Shown: positions 1 through 6,232 of the stretch, piece by piece
How the letters are laid out: each line of letters opens with the position of its first letter
How positions within the stretch are numbered: position 1 is the first letter of the stretch
DNA from: Melghirimyces profundicolus
Lineage (GTDB): Bacteria > Bacillota > Bacilli > Thermoactinomycetales > DSM-45169
Length of the DNA stretch: 38,864 nt
Assembly: GCF_003054245.1 (NCBI RefSeq)
Contig: NZ_QBKR01000028.1
Span: forward strand, 1-38,864
Direction of reading: 5' to 3'
Notes under the pieces: model-generated
What the model was told of the DNA's origin: nothing
The model's input: only the letters and a program-made list of their open reading frames with translations
The model's database searches: none
Made by a program: the position numbers and the translations under genes

Positions 1-110
1 CTGTTCCATTTTTCTATCGCCATCGTGACACTAAACTTAAGAAATTCACTCACTGTTAATTTCCGAGCTGGATCCCAATATTTGTGTTCTTCCAGCAGGC
101 CTGGACTTAA
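1..110 (-). other. Unidentified coding scrap, truncated by window edge
   Basis: The minus strand is open through this stretch and reads like real protein (it includes KYWDPARKLTVSEFLKFSV), whereas the plus-strand Rhs frame has a stop at 108-110. It may be the N-terminal part of a transposase, because another transposase scrap lies at 1538-1841, but I do not recognise the family. It marks the point where the upstream part of the Rhs gene has been lost or replaced. Confidence 0.3.
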
Positions 111-1496
111 GTAAATGTTTTCGGCAAGGGGAGAGGGGGCACCACGGCCGCCTACAACTACGATCCCTTCGGCCGCCTGAACAGCGTCACCGCCGCCGGA
201 GAAGTGATCGAGAAGTATACCTACGACGGATTTGACCGGGTCGCGGAACACAGCAAGCTGCAGGAGGACGGCTCCACCAAAAAGACGAGCTACGTCTACG
301 ACCCGCTGGACCGGACTGTGAGCCGGACGGAAGGGACGAAGACCACGGACTTCCACTACCTGGGCTTGTCCGGTCAGGTGCTGAACGAAGAAGTGGCCGG
401 GGAGATCCAGAAGTCCTACCAGTACAGCCCCTGGGGCGAGCGGCTCTCCATGGTGAAGCACAACAGCGACGGGACGGAGGAAGACGCCTACTACGGCTAC
501 AACCCCCACACCGACGTAGAAGTGCTCACCGACGAGAACGGGAACACCCGGGCCACCTACGGGTACACCGCCTACGGGAAGCAGGACGAGGAAGAGTTCA
601 CCGGGGTGGATAAGCCCGATCCGCAGACCCCGGACCAAGAGCCCTACAACGTCTACCGCTTCAACGCCAAGCGGTGGGATCCGACCACCGGCAAGATCGA
701 CATGGGCTTTCGGGACTATGATCCGGGCCTGAACCGCTTCCTCACCCGGGATATGTACAACGGGGCATTGGCGGACATGAACCTCACCATGGACCCGTGG
801 AACATGAACCGATATGCCTTTGCCGGCGGGAATCCGGTGACCATGGTGGAGTTGGATGGGCATGTAATTGAGGTTGGGGATGGAGCGATATATATTGCAA
901 ATCCTAAGACAGGTGCCGGAAGATTAACAGGATATAAAGCTCACCCTGAACAAAATGGAAGGTATGATGAAAATGCAAACCAGATTTCAATCGATGGTGG
1001 GTATCTGATAAAAAAATTCAGGCGAGAAGTCAGGGAGATAATCCAAAATAACGGTTACATTAAAGGTGCAAGAATTGTCGCAAACAAGCTTATCTCATCT
1101 AAAGAATGGAACTTAAAGCTTAGAAAGGAATATAAAACAATCGAAGAAGTAGAAATAGATGGAAGGGTCTTCGGAAAAATTTTGAGAGATGGAGAAACCC
1201 TTTCTGCAATGTCGCGGTTGGGGAACATGCTAGTTGGAGCGGTCGGAAATGAATTTGGTATATCGTTAGAAGAAACTAAACAAGTGGATGGTTTTTTGAA
1301 TCCTTATCTGGATATGAGGCATGACCCAAAGAAAAATTTTGTAGATTATGTATCTGCTACTCTGGGTTGTGGAGAGATGACATTTACAGGAATGGATTAT
1401 AAACCCTGTGATGCGGACGATATTCCGGATGTTGAGTTCGGTTGGTATTATGGACGGGAAAAAGAACAACCTTATGATGGTTTAATGGCACCGTGA
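111..1496 (+). CDS. Rhs/YD-repeat protein, 5'-truncated, with variable toxin-like C-terminal tail
   Basis: The frame is open from 111 after an in-frame stop, with no convincing start; GTG at 204 is the first usable codon, so the protein is N-terminally truncated. Visible order: YD-type repeats (YNYDPFGRL, YTYDGFDRV, YVYDPLDRT), then the Rhs core signature (RFNAKRWDPTTGKIDMGFRDYDPGLNRF as three adjoining blocks, then NMNRYAFAGGNPV). After about nucleotide 860 comes a tail of about 210 residues. Base composition drops from GC-rich to clearly AT-rich exactly after the core, which is the usual sign of an exchangeable toxin tip in Rhs polymorphic toxins. I do not recognise the tail; it has a conserved-looking MLVGAVGNEFG stretch and a Cys/Asp-rich end. 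Family knowledge: such tails are released as toxins against neighbouring cells. Whether this copy is expressed is doubtful given the missing N-terminus. Confidence 0.8.
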   Translation, partial: VNVFGKGRGGTTAAYNYDPFGRLNSVTAAGEVIEKYTYDGFDRVAEHSKLQEDGSTKKTSYVYDPLDRTVSRTEGTKTTDFHYLGLSGQVLNEEVAGEIQKSYQYSPWGERLSMVKHNSDGTEEDAYYGYNPHTDVEVLTDENGNTRATYGYTAYGKQDEEEFTGVDKPDPQTPDQEPYNVYRFNAKRWDPTTGKIDMGFRDYDPGLNRFLTRDMYNGALADMNLTMDPWNMNRYAFAGGNPVTMVELDGHVIEVGDGAIYIANPKTGAGRLTGYKAHPEQNGRYDENANQISIDGGYLIKKFRREVREIIQNNGYIKGARIVANKLISSKEWNLKLRKEYKTIEEVEIDGRVFGKILRDGETLSAMSRLGNMLVGAVGNEFGISLEETKQVDGFLNPYLDMRHDPKKNFVDYVSATLGCGEMTFTGMDYKPCDADDIPDVEFGWYYGREKEQPYDGLMAP

Positions 1497-1501
1497 AGAT
1501 A

Positions 1502-1537
1502 CGAAATAAGAGAGGTATTCTTTTACCTCTCTTATTT
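1502..1537. terminator. Bidirectional terminator after the Rhs gene
   Basis: A perfect hairpin (arms GAAATAAGAGAGGTA and its complement, 7-nt loop) starts six bases after the Rhs stop codon. The T-rich arm serves the plus strand and the A-rich arm would serve minus-strand transcription. Confidence 0.7.
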
Positions 1538-1841
1538 CATTCAACCCTTCAGCAGTCATTCGGTGAAACGCCCGGCTCAATGCAGCAATGGAAGTGGCTG
1601 GATGATCCAACTGAAATTCACACTGGTAACGAGGGCACAAATCGGTTGTCAATCGGCGATGCAGGTTGGTGAAGGTAGAAAAACCCTCAAGCGGAGCGGC
1701 TAACATGGCCCGGAAAATAGCTTCTTTACAAAATCCGCGATTTCCTTGGGGGGAGGAACTTTTCAACGGTTTCACATAGGGTCGAAGATCGAGCGCTTCA
1801 AAAAACAAAGGCAACCGAACTTTGGACTTAATTCCAACCAA
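1538..1841 (-). pseudogene. Transposase N-terminal fragment
   Basis: The minus strand encodes about 100 residues that look like the N-terminal domain of a DDE transposase: a basic start, FFEALDLRPYVKPL, then a CKEAIFRAMLAAPLEGFST block followed by a histidine/arginine-rich helix. It has no DDE catalytic core. The frame runs into the Rhs terminator hairpin at its 3' side, so the rest of the element was deleted. The family (IS4- or IS1182-like) cannot be fixed from this fragment. It is a relic of mobile DNA inside the Rhs region. Confidence 0.55.
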
Positions 1842-1864
1842 TCTTCAAAGGAAAACAGCGTTCC

Positions 1865-2425
1865 TTGGAGAAGATACAAGTGACTTCCCTCCTCATGAGT
1901 TTTAGTAAGTATTTTGCTTCAGGAGTTTTATTTTCCCTTCTCTTAATCTTAATGGACTTTATTTTGTCATTGGGGGTATGTAACCTATTTACAAAAGTAA
2001 GTGGTTTTTTTGGTCCAGTTGCAGTTTATATAAATGGAAAAGTGGTTAGTTTATCACCATGGAAGTATATTTTTATAACCAGAAGTAGTTTATTTATTAC
2101 TTTGGTTGTTTTTTGTGCAATAGGTGTTTTCATAAGTTGTGTATTTAAAAGGGAAACGATTGTTTTTACCACATTAGCTATACCTTCTGTTTTACTATTT
2201 TTATTTATGTTTTATGATTATGTTAAACCGTATGTATTTTTCTATTATCGTTTTCAAGACTTTATCTTTTGGGAATATGGTTCTGGGGTTGAAAATGGAA
2301 CATTGATAATGGCTTTGTGGGTACATGGTATTTCATTAGTTACATTTCTAGCAGGATCTTTGTTTATTTGTAAAAAAATTGATAGATACACTGAACCGGG
2401 TCAAGGATCAAATCTTCCCCTATGA
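1865..2425 (+). CDS. Orphan AT-rich membrane protein, possible Rhs immunity protein
   Basis: A 186-aa protein from a TTG start (ATG at 1895 is an alternative); AAAGGA lies upstream near 1850. It has about four hydrophobic segments, around residues 12-38, 68-92, 100-118 and 146-168, so it should sit in the cytoplasmic membrane. The gene is much more AT-rich than its surroundings, like the Rhs toxin tail and the 5158 immunity gene. Its last ten codons run into Rhs core debris, so its natural C-terminus may be lost. Position directly after an Rhs toxin tail and before a displaced Rhs core suggests an immunity protein for a toxin tip, either this one or a deleted one. That role is inference; I recognise no family. 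Confidence 0.5.
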   Translation: MEKIQVTSLLMSFSKYFASGVLFSLLLILMDFILSLGVCNLFTKVSGFFGPVAVYINGKVVSLSPWKYIFITRSSLFITLVVFCAIGVFISCVFKRETIVFTTLAIPSVLLFLFMFYDYVKPYVFFYYRFQDFIFWEYGSGVENGTLIMALWVHGISLVTFLAGSLFICKKIDRYTEPGQGSNLPL

Positions 2426-2870
2426 CAAGGACGATACCCGCCAGCTAACATCTGTGGTACCACGCGACTTACAACTATGATTTCTGTAACACCGTCACTG
2501 CCCCGGGAAACAGATGAAGTCCCGCAACAAACCGGTCAAGTTCCTGAAATACATCATCACCGACCCGGCCAGCCGGCAGACCAACGGGAAGGCCACCCAG
2601 TACCGGATGGACGGCTTCGGTCGACCGGAGAAGACGACCAACGCCAAGGGAGAAATCACCCAGCTTTCCTGGGACGACGATAACAACGTCACCCGCCTGG
2701 AAGAGGCCAACGGGCCTTGGCGGATATAAACCTCTCCACCGACCAGTGGAACATGAACCGGTATGCCTACGCCGGCGGGAAACCGGTATCCATGGTGGAG
2801 AGTTGGATGGGCATATACCTATCTTGGGCTCTGATACCAGGGATCAAATGGGAGGGAGGGTCTGTTTTGT
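2396..2870 (+). pseudogene. Rhs core remnants, frameshifted
   Basis: Pieces of Rhs protein in different frames follow each other: RVKDQIFPYDKDDTRQL near 2400-2450, then QYRMDGFGRPEKTTNAKGEI and DDDNNVTRLEEANG at 2600-2710, then NMNRYAYAGGKPVSMVE near 2750-2805. The last block matches the intact core at 800-855 almost base for base but carries two extra bases (GA) just before the LDGH motif, which breaks the frame. This is a displaced or orphan Rhs core, as left behind when toxin cassettes recombine into a main Rhs gene. No toxin tail follows it. Confidence 0.7.
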
Positions 2871-2873
2871 GTA

Positions 2874-3314
2874 TTAGCTGAGTGTCGTGGCCAGAACGTC
2901 GAGCATCTTGGCCCAGCCGGCCTTGGTGCGGCTCGCGTAATCCACCCAGTCCGGGTGCAATTCGTGGGTCAAGGTAAGTTCGCACCCCTTCTCCAGCGGA
3001 ACGATGTCGATGATTACACGGCTGCTTGACCCCACATTCGCCACCCCCCATGTGAACACGAGGCGGTGCGGACGGTCGATCTCAAGATAATCCCCCACGT
3101 GGTCAATTTCCTCTCCTTGCCGACGTACAACGAAAGAGAACGATCCTCCCACGCGCGGGTCGAGGGCAATTCGCACCACTTTTTCATCACGGAGAGCAGG
3201 GCCGAACATCCACTTGCCAATCATCTCAGGATCCAGCCAAGCGTCGAAGACTCGCTCAGGAGATACGCTGAATTGACGGGTGACCCTTACATTGACATGT
3301 GATTCAGAGTTCAT
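2874..3314 (-). CDS. SRPBCC/AHSA1-family protein
   Basis: A 146-aa protein of the START/Bet v1-like AHSA1 family. Family marks: N-terminal TRQFSVSPERVFDAWLDPE with a following KWMFGP, the G(D)YLEIDRPHRLVFTW turn, LTLTHELHP, and a C-terminal helix AGWAKMLDVLATTL. These proteins form a hydrophobic cavity; the ligand here is unknown. The start codon overlaps the stop of the upstream ArsR gene by four bases (ATGA), so the two are translationally coupled and form one operon. ArsR-AHSA1 pairs are common in Firmicutes, where the regulator controls its partner. Length is normal for the family. Confidence 0.88.
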   Translation of the reverse strand: MNSESHVNVRVTRQFSVSPERVFDAWLDPEMIGKWMFGPALRDEKVVRIALDPRVGGSFSFVVRRQGEEIDHVGDYLEIDRPHRLVFTWGVANVGSSSRVIIDIVPLEKGCELTLTHELHPDWVDYASRTKAGWAKMLDVLATTLS

Positions 3315-3679
3315 TCAAAATCTCCTTTCTTTTTCAGGGGTCGCTGCTGAGGAAGGGGCCGGATTTCTTCTTCGTTCTCCTCGTTGAGAAGTTTTTCAAG
3401 GGCATCCAGTTTGTCCGACCAGAACCGCCGATACGGCTCAAGCCATTTATCGATTTCCACCAGTGGTTCGGCGTGTAAATGGTACACCCTTTTTTGTGCT
3501 TTTTGGCGAACCTCAACCAACCCAGCTTCGCGAAGAATCCGTAGGTGTTTTGAAACTCCGGGTTGACTGAGTTGGGTCTCTTTGACCAGTTCTCCGACAG
3601 AATGTTCACGTTCTCTCAGAAGATCAAGTATTCGCCGCCGGTTGGGTTCAGCCAATACCTCAAAGATTGAACTCGTCAT
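3311..3679 (-). CDS. ArsR-family transcriptional regulator
   Basis: A 122-aa winged-helix repressor. The start FEVLAEPNRRRILDLL, the recognition helix region QPGVSKHLRILREAGLVE and the wing QKRVYHLHAEPLVEIDKWL are classic ArsR/SmtB marks; there is no metal-binding cysteine motif, as in the subgroup that partners AHSA1 proteins. The C-terminus is charged and proline/arginine rich. It is the first gene of an operon with the AHSA1 protein (four-base overlap). The only good start lies six bases downstream of a near-perfect -10 box and has no ribosome site, so the mRNA is probably leaderless. Confidence 0.9.
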   Translation of the reverse strand: MTSSIFEVLAEPNRRRILDLLREREHSVGELVKETQLSQPGVSKHLRILREAGLVEVRQKAQKRVYHLHAEPLVEIDKWLEPYRRFWSDKLDALEKLLNEENEEEIRPLPQQRPLKKKGDFE

Positions 3680-3685
3680 GCTTCG

Positions 3686-3719
3686 ATATTACCTGCAGGT
3701 TATATAACTGTCAAGTTAT
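3686..3719 (-). promoter_or_regulatory. SigA-type promoter with overlapping palindromes (ArsR operator candidate)
   Basis: On the minus strand a perfect -35 TTGACA (3714-3709) is separated by 17 bases from TAATAT (3691-3686). Two palindromes overlap it: ATAACT-GTCA-AGTTAT at 3704-3719, covering the -35, and GTTATATAAC at 3699-3708 in the spacer. A repressor bound there would block RNA polymerase, so autoregulation by the ArsR protein is likely. The ATG is six bases from the -10. Confidence 0.75.
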
Positions 3720-3926
3720 ATTGATAATGCAGAGTGAAAGTCTGGACTGAGCCACCACCATCTCCTGACCTCGGTGTAGTCACCCCTTAGTGTACAAAAT
3801 CTACAACACGGTACCTCAAATTCATCACCCACAATGGCAGCAATAGTTGCCAAATGGCGACTTCCGTTTTTATGAATAAGGGATCAGAGGGGTGGGAATC
3901 ATTTCTTTCATTTGGAGGGATTTTAA

Positions 3927-4355
3927 ATGGAAGAAAACAGACAGAACACGTTGCCGGATATTCGTCACACCGTTGTATTTAACGCACCCATTCAAAACGT
4001 ATGGGAGGCTGTTTCCACTTCGGAAGGTATCGCCGCATGGTGGATGCCAAATGATTTTCAGCCAAAAATCGGCCATGAGTTCACTTTGCAATCACCTTAC
4101 GGACCTTCGCCCTGCAAAGTACTCGAACTGGATCCTCCAAACCGACTCACCTTTTCTTGGGAAGAATTTTGGCGAGTTACCTTTGAATTAAAGGAGCTGG
4201 ACGGAAAAACCCAGTTTACACTCATTCATTCGGGTTGGGGAGAACCTGATGAGATTGTTCCCAAAGCGGCAGAAAAACAATCCGTGATACGCGACAGAAT
4301 GGACAATGGGTGGGAGGGGATTATTAACGACCGTCTCCGCAAATTCGTGGAGTGA
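3927..4355 (+). CDS. SRPBCC/AHSA1-family protein
   Basis: A 142-aa AHSA1-family protein with ATG start after TTGGAGGGATTTTAA. Marks: [56 protein letters not shown] and the closing helix [17 protein letters not shown]. It is only distantly like the AHSA1 protein at 2874-3314, so the two were not produced by a recent duplication. Six bases after its stop comes the start of a second ArsR gene, which is interrupted. The pair is thus a mirror-image counterpart (AHSA1 first, ArsR second) of the operon on the other strand. Confidence 0.87.
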   Translation: MEENRQNTLPDIRHTVVFNAPIQNVWEAVSTSEGIAAWWMPNDFQPKIGHEFTLQSPYGPSPCKVLELDPPNRLTFSWEEFWRVTFELKELDGKTQFTLIHSGWGEPDEIVPKAAEKQSVIRDRMDNGWEGIINDRLRKFVE

Positions 4356-4361
4356 GAACCA

Positions 4362-4550
4362 ATGTCATCCGCGCCAAAGCATGACGTCTTTCAAGCCATT
4401 GCCGATCCTACCCGTCGTAAAATGGACGGCGAGCCTGTGAAGCGCTGGAAGAAGCCTGCCCTCTTCCCTGTGAAGGACAAGGAGAAGCAGAAGAAGCAGA
4501 TTGCCAAGCAGATTGAACTTTTGCAAGCCGAACTTCGTAAGATCGACTAA
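4362..4550 (+). pseudogene. 5' part of interrupted ArsR gene fused to foreign tail
   Basis: The first 20 codons (KHDVFQAIADPTRRK) are the conserved N-terminus of an ArsR/HTH_20 regulator partnering AHSA1 proteins. After 4421 the frame continues into unrelated lysine-rich coiled-coil-like sequence (KDKEKQKKQIAKQIELLQAE) ending at 4550. The matching 3' part of the regulator lies at 5594-5897. The chimeric 62-aa product lacks the DNA-binding helices and cannot be a working repressor. The lysine-rich tail is not recognised; it could be the end of a gene carried on the inserted DNA. Confidence 0.75.
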
Positions 4551-4559
4551 GCAAGAAAG

Positions 4560-4586
4560 CCGGGGGCCATCAACCCCCGGTTTTTT
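4560..4586 (+). terminator. Rho-independent terminator
   Basis: Stem CCGGGGG / CCCCCGG with a 7-nt loop followed by TTTTTT, nine bases after the stop at 4550. Confidence 0.85.
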
Positions 4587-4699
4587 CATTCCTTCGAATC
4601 GCTTCTACCTCTTCCAAGGTCTATTTTTGATGGTTATTACCATGATAGGATAGATTTGTATATAATTGAATTCTAGTTTGGATTCATGGGAGGACTGAT

Positions 4700-5035
4700 A
4701 TGAATCAGGAGGATCGGATGGAGCAAAAACTGTTGTCCATTCATTCCATGGTCTATGATCTTCAAAAGTTCGCCGAAACCAAAAATGCAGCCATATTCAC
4801 CTTATCCGCTGCTGCCATCACCGCGATGATGAGTTTCCTCGTTACGACCTACTCGGTCTTGTCGTTCCAATGGGAAATGGGACTTTTAACCGCATCGGCT
4901 TTGTTTGGCGTGAGCGCCCTGTTGGCCATTGTGTCCAGCCTTCCTGTTCGCCGTGGTCAGTACCCGCGTCAGGGGGAACCGGAGGCAAACGATAACTTCT
5001 TCTACTATGGTGATCCATGTAGAAGAAGCTCATGA
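4700..5035 (+). CDS. Two-helix membrane protein resembling the Pycsar effector PycTM / SLATT group, truncated
   Basis: A 111-aa product with ATG start after GGGAGGACTGAT. The N-terminal helix LQKFAETKNAAIFTLSAAAI followed by two membrane segments (about residues 32-52 and 60-80) resembles the start of PycTM-type (DUF5706) membrane effectors, in which the motif F-A-(E/D)-T-K-x-A precedes the first membrane helix. After a loop with NDNFFYYGD, which in that family leads to a cytoplasmic helix and a final membrane segment, the frame stops, so the protein is probably truncated. In Pycsar systems such proteins damage the membrane upon binding cCMP or cUMP; no cyclase gene is visible here. The assignment is by motif memory, not by search. 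Confidence 0.5.
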   Translation: MNQEDRMEQKLLSIHSMVYDLQKFAETKNAAIFTLSAAAITAMMSFLVTTYSVLSFQWEMGLLTASALFGVSALLAIVSSLPVRRGQYPRQGEPEANDNFFYYGDPCRRSS

Positions 5036-5087
5036 CACAGCGAGAAAGTATATAGATAAAATCAACGAATTATTTATTATACAATAA
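5007..5087 (+). other. Short coding scrap overlapping the PycTM-like gene
   Basis: Another frame, starting at ATG 5007, encodes 26 residues (VEEAHDTARKYIDKINELF at its core) that look like the helical C-terminal end of a real protein. There is no ribosome site for it. It may be the tail of a gene joined here by deletion, or part of the PycTM-like gene after a frameshift. Confidence 0.3.
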
Positions 5088-5093
5088 ACAGTG

Positions 5094-5128
5094 ATTGGCT
5101 GTTAACTAATCGTTAACAGCCAATTTTA
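5094..5128 (+). terminator. Perfect 13-bp hairpin, probable terminator
   Basis: ATTGGCTGTTAAC, a 5-nt loop, its exact complement, then TTTT. It separates the short scrap from the CdiI-like gene. Confidence 0.65.
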
Positions 5129-5157
5129 CACATCCTTTAAATTGGAGGTATCTGTAT

Positions 5158-5593
5158 ATGAAAAAACATAATAAAGAACTATCCATTGCAGATATTGAAA
5201 AGTTAAAAGGAATAAGATATGAAGTTGATAAAGAGGAATTAAAATACGCATTGCCTTACTGGTACGATAAAGTTAGGAATAAAAAGATTAAAGATTTATC
5301 AGATGGTGATTTAGCTAGGTGTATTAGACAAGATATATTTCTTGAATATATTATTCCTGTTGTTATAGAAAGGATTAAAAAAAACCAACAGCAGGTAAAT
5401 TATATGAAGGTAAACTTCTCGAAAAACTATCTGAGATTAAACCTATATATTGGAAAAAAACCCTAAACAAAAAGACGATTTACGGACAGCGATTAGTTCA
5501 ATAACTTCAGAACAACTTGATTTGACCGATGAAGAACTATACGAGGTGCTAGAGCATATAAACCTATTAAAGAAAAATATTGGTATTAAATAA
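5158..5593 (+). pseudogene. CdiI-like contact-dependent inhibition immunity protein, two frameshifts
   Basis: Starting at ATG 5158 after TTGGAGG, the protein resembles the small CdiI immunity family: a LPYWYDKV segment, the signature LSDGDLARCIRQDIFLEYII, then PVVIERIKKN. After the A8 run near 5385 the continuation GKLYEGKLLEKLSEIKPIYW is in the next frame, and after the A7 run near 5453 the rest (NPKQKDDLRTAISSITSEQ, LTDEELYEVLEHINLLKKN) is in the third frame, ending at 5593. Adding one base at each run gives a 145-aa protein, normal for the family. The gene is AT-rich, unlike the core genome. It would protect against a CdiA/Rhs-type toxin; its toxin is not in the window. Confidence 0.72.
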
Positions 5594-5897
5594 TAGAAAA
5601 TTGCTTTCTGAAAAAGAGGAGTTGAACCTTTCCGGTTTAAGCAAACACTTTCCGATGAGCCGTCCGGCTGTTTCCAAGCATCTGCGGATTTTGTCTGATG
5701 CGGGACTTGTGAGTGAGCGTAAAGTTGGGCGAGAGACGCGTTATAAGCTTCAGCCGGAGGCATTGATCGAACTGAAGCGATGGCTCTCCTATTGGGAAAA
5801 CAGGGTGGCTGCACTCAAACACTTGGTGGAAAATGAGGGAGAAAACAATATTTCCCCCGGCGGTTTTAAACGCAATGAGCAGGAACCAAAAGAATAA
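5594..5897 (+). pseudogene. 3' part of interrupted ArsR gene
   Basis: The frame reads RKLLSEKEELNLSGLSKHF, then MSRPAVSKHLRILSDAGLVS (recognition helix) and the wing ERKVGRETRYKLQPEALIEL, then a C-terminal helix. It joins in sense to the N-terminal piece at 4362-4421 (TRRK), giving an ordinary ArsR protein of about 120 aa that controls the AHSA1 gene at 3927. Without its own start it is not expected to be made, although an upstream in-frame codon at 5580 exists without a ribosome site. Confidence 0.8.
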
Positions 5898-5922
5898 TTT
5901 TTGCATGATAACCCGGTATTTT

Positions 5923-5952
5923 AAGCCCCTGCCGTACTCGGCGGGGGCTTGT
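5923..5952 (+). terminator. Terminator-like hairpin after the ArsR remnant
   Basis: A 12-bp stem with one wobble pair (AAGCCCCTGCCG / CGGCGGGGGCTT) and a TACT loop, 25 bases after the stop; the T tract is poor. Confidence 0.5.
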
Positions 5953-5953
5953 C

Positions 5954-6007
5954 CATAGCGCGAGCGGGGAGCGAAGCGACCTCAGGCGCGACTTGTGCTC
6001 TGTAGTG
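5954..6007 (+). repeat. Solo copy of the 52-nt internal module of the dispersed repeat
   Basis: CATAGCG...ACTTGTGCTCTGTAGTG matches the module found in the right half of full repeats (for example 17608-17661) with a few changes. The terminal repeats and central hairpin are absent here. Confidence 0.75.
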
Positions 6008-6014
6008 GAACGGC

Positions 6015-6155
6015 CACCGGATCAAGGACACGGCCAAGAAGATGAATGCGGACAACCACGGGGGTTACATCCACCATAATGACGAACTCGACCGGATACC
6101 GAGAAAAGCCTTTGAAGGCTTATTCTTGGGGAGGAGAAGGGAAAAGAAATTTTAA
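6015..6155 (+). other. Fragment of an Rhs-type C-terminal tail
   Basis: An open frame without start codon encodes 46 residues (IKDTAKKMNADNHGGYIHHN near its start) ending in TAA at 6153-6155. Hydrophilic, His/Asn-rich text of this kind resembles nuclease tips of polymorphic toxins. It is too short to assign; it extends the debris of the Rhs region up to the amidase gene. Confidence 0.35.
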
Positions 6156-6232
6156 ATATATCAAAATATTAAACTTATTCCCTGTTTTTGATATAATACC
6201 GATGAATTACATACACAGGGAGGGATCCATCG

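Larger units (their letters stand above)
4422..5593 (+). other. Foreign insert splitting an ArsR gene
   Basis: About 1.17 kb separates the two halves of one ArsR gene. It contains a terminator-closed coding tail (to 4550), a PycTM-like membrane fragment, a short coding scrap, a hairpin and an AT-rich frameshifted CdiI-like immunity gene. No transposase, terminal inverted repeat or clear target duplication is visible, so recombination between short matches (AAA at both edges) is as likely as transposition. Confidence 0.6.

Noticed and set aside
4700-5035. A complete Pycsar defence system
   Set aside because: Only a truncated effector-like frame is present and no uridylate or cytidylate cyclase gene lies nearby.
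5954-6007. A CRISPR array or tRNA-like element
   Set aside because: It is a single copy of the repeat's internal unit; there are no regularly spaced repeats and spacers and no cloverleaf with CCA end. No tRNA, rRNA or CRISPR array was seen anywhere in the window.
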